From Marinomonas fungiae (GTDB lineage: Bacteria; Pseudomonadota; Gammaproteobacteria; Pseudomonadales; Marinomonadaceae): 64,000 nt of DNA. The first letter of the stretch is position 1; each line of letters begins with the position of its first letter. Where the stretch lies: positions 124,001-188,000 of the forward strand of contig NZ_LIQF01000004.1 in the NCBI RefSeq assembly GCF_001418205.1, given 5' to 3'. A model generated the notes under the pieces. It was given only the letters and a program-made list of their open reading frames with translations, did no database searches and was not told the origin of the DNA. Positions 63,538-64,000 of this stretch are shown here, one piece after another. The position numbers and the translations under genes were made by a program.

Positions 63538-63560
63538 AAATAATAATAATTCTCATTTAA
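63538..63560 (-). promoter_or_regulatory. Candidate Fur box
   Basis: AATAATAATAATTCTCATT follows the 19-bp Fur consensus closely (two intact ATAAT hexamers). It lies directly upstream of the small TPR-like gene and past the 3' end of the MocR gene. Confidence 0.65.
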
Positions 63561-63587
63561 AATGTCTACACAAAGCTTGGATAATCC

Positions 63588-64000
63588 CTACTGTCTCGCA
63601 GAAAGTAACTGGCATACCTCTGAGATTCGCGTAATCCAAGTTTGTAACTGCTCTTCGGATGGGGCCGAAAAGCCCAACACCAGTCCTTTTGGGGCGGACT
63701 CTTGTGCAGTGTAATGTTGCTGAAGCCAAGACAATCTTAGACCGCTCTGCAAGCAGTGCTCATCTAATTCACGACACCATTGCTCACTAGAAAATTCATC
63801 TTTGACATAGGTCACAATATGTAAACCACCACTGGGTTTCTGCCATGTGAACCATGTCCCTAAGTGAGTTTCCAGCAACTTTAGCAGCCGATCCCTCTTA
63901 CTACGATAATGACGTCGCATTCGGTTCAAATGTCGGTAAAACGTACCATTGTTCAAGAAATCTGCGACCACAGGTTGAAGGGTTTGCGAGGCAAATAAGC
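63588..64000 (-). CDS. MocR/PdxR-type regulator, C-terminal part, truncated by the window edge
   Basis: The frame remains open to the edge; residues before the internal GTG read LFASQTLQPVVADFLNNGTF, so the true start is outside. The visible 137 residues match the C-terminal domain of GntR-aminotransferase regulators: HLNRMRRHYRSKRDRLL, PSGGLHIV and LVLGFSAPSEEQL. The PLP-lysine part is not in view. Function and targets cannot be judged. Confidence 0.85.
   Translation of the reverse strand, partial: LFASQTLQPVVADFLNNGTFYRHLNRMRRHYRSKRDRLLKLLETHLGTWFTWQKPSGGLHIVTYVKDEFSSEQWCRELDEHCLQSGLRLSWLQQHYTAQESAPKGLVLGFSAPSEEQLQTWITRISEVCQLLSARQ

Overview
The window looks like an origin-proximal piece of a marine gammaproteobacterial chromosome, most likely Marinomonas or a close Oceanospirillaceae relative. 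That placement rests on protein style, moderate GC and gene order, not on any search. The left end carries the conserved near-origin block known from Pseudomonas: gmhB (edge fragment), a lipid A acyltransferase, trkH/trkA, rsmB, fmt, def, dprA, and further on hemF and aroE. Two perfect parS centromere sites lie inside rsmB, and a weaker one sits near the left edge.

Layout. 0-12.4 kb: housekeeping genes (lipid A, K+ uptake, rRNA methylation, initiator-tRNA formylation, peptide deformylase, DprA, HslR, CysQ) plus a TetR/ketoacyl-synthase pair. 12.4-15.4 kb: a TRAP transporter with an internal hairpin attenuator. 15.8-19.6 kb: a chemoreceptor, a LysR regulator and an AT-rich membrane orphan. 19.7-26.5 kb: GABA catabolism (gabD-gabT), a Fur-type TonB receptor and a second gabD-like gene. 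26.8-33.6 kb: a hydroxyproline degradation cluster (GntR regulator, 2-oxoglutarate semialdehyde dehydrogenase, deaminase, epimerase, D-amino acid oxidase, imino acid reductase), with the same 16-base operator-like motif in front of both transcription units. 34.4-39.0 kb: a dicarboxylate/amino acid symporter with a sigma-54 promoter, next to a two-component system whose kinase carries a solute-binding-protein sensor. 39.1-42.4 kb: hemF, aroE and a COG3146 acyltransferase. 42.7-46.3 kb: a nitric oxide response module (hmp, norR, truncated globin). 46.3-46.7 kb: an intergenic cluster of DnaA boxes. 46.7-51.9 kb: a MATE exporter and D-lactate oxidation (lldR, dld). 51.9-53.7 kb: a probable AbiE-type (type IV) toxin-antitoxin pair driven from a promoter buried in a 51-bp perfect palindrome. 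53.8-64 kb: accessory regulators and transporters, a multicopper oxidase, a serine hydrolase, a Fur-type small protein and an edge-truncated MocR regulator.

The items most worth a second look are (1) the DnaA-box cluster, an origin or DnaA-titration candidate; (2) parS sites embedded in rsmB coding sequence; (3) a three-copy structured repeat around the acyltransferase gene, each copy with two hairpins presenting GGA in the loop at 28-29 nt spacing and matching the CsrA-binding consensus; (4) the toxin-antitoxin-like pair and its palindrome; (5) an orphan terminator suggesting a small RNA near 17.8-18.0 kb. All functional calls come from reading motifs and context; no database or structure search was run.
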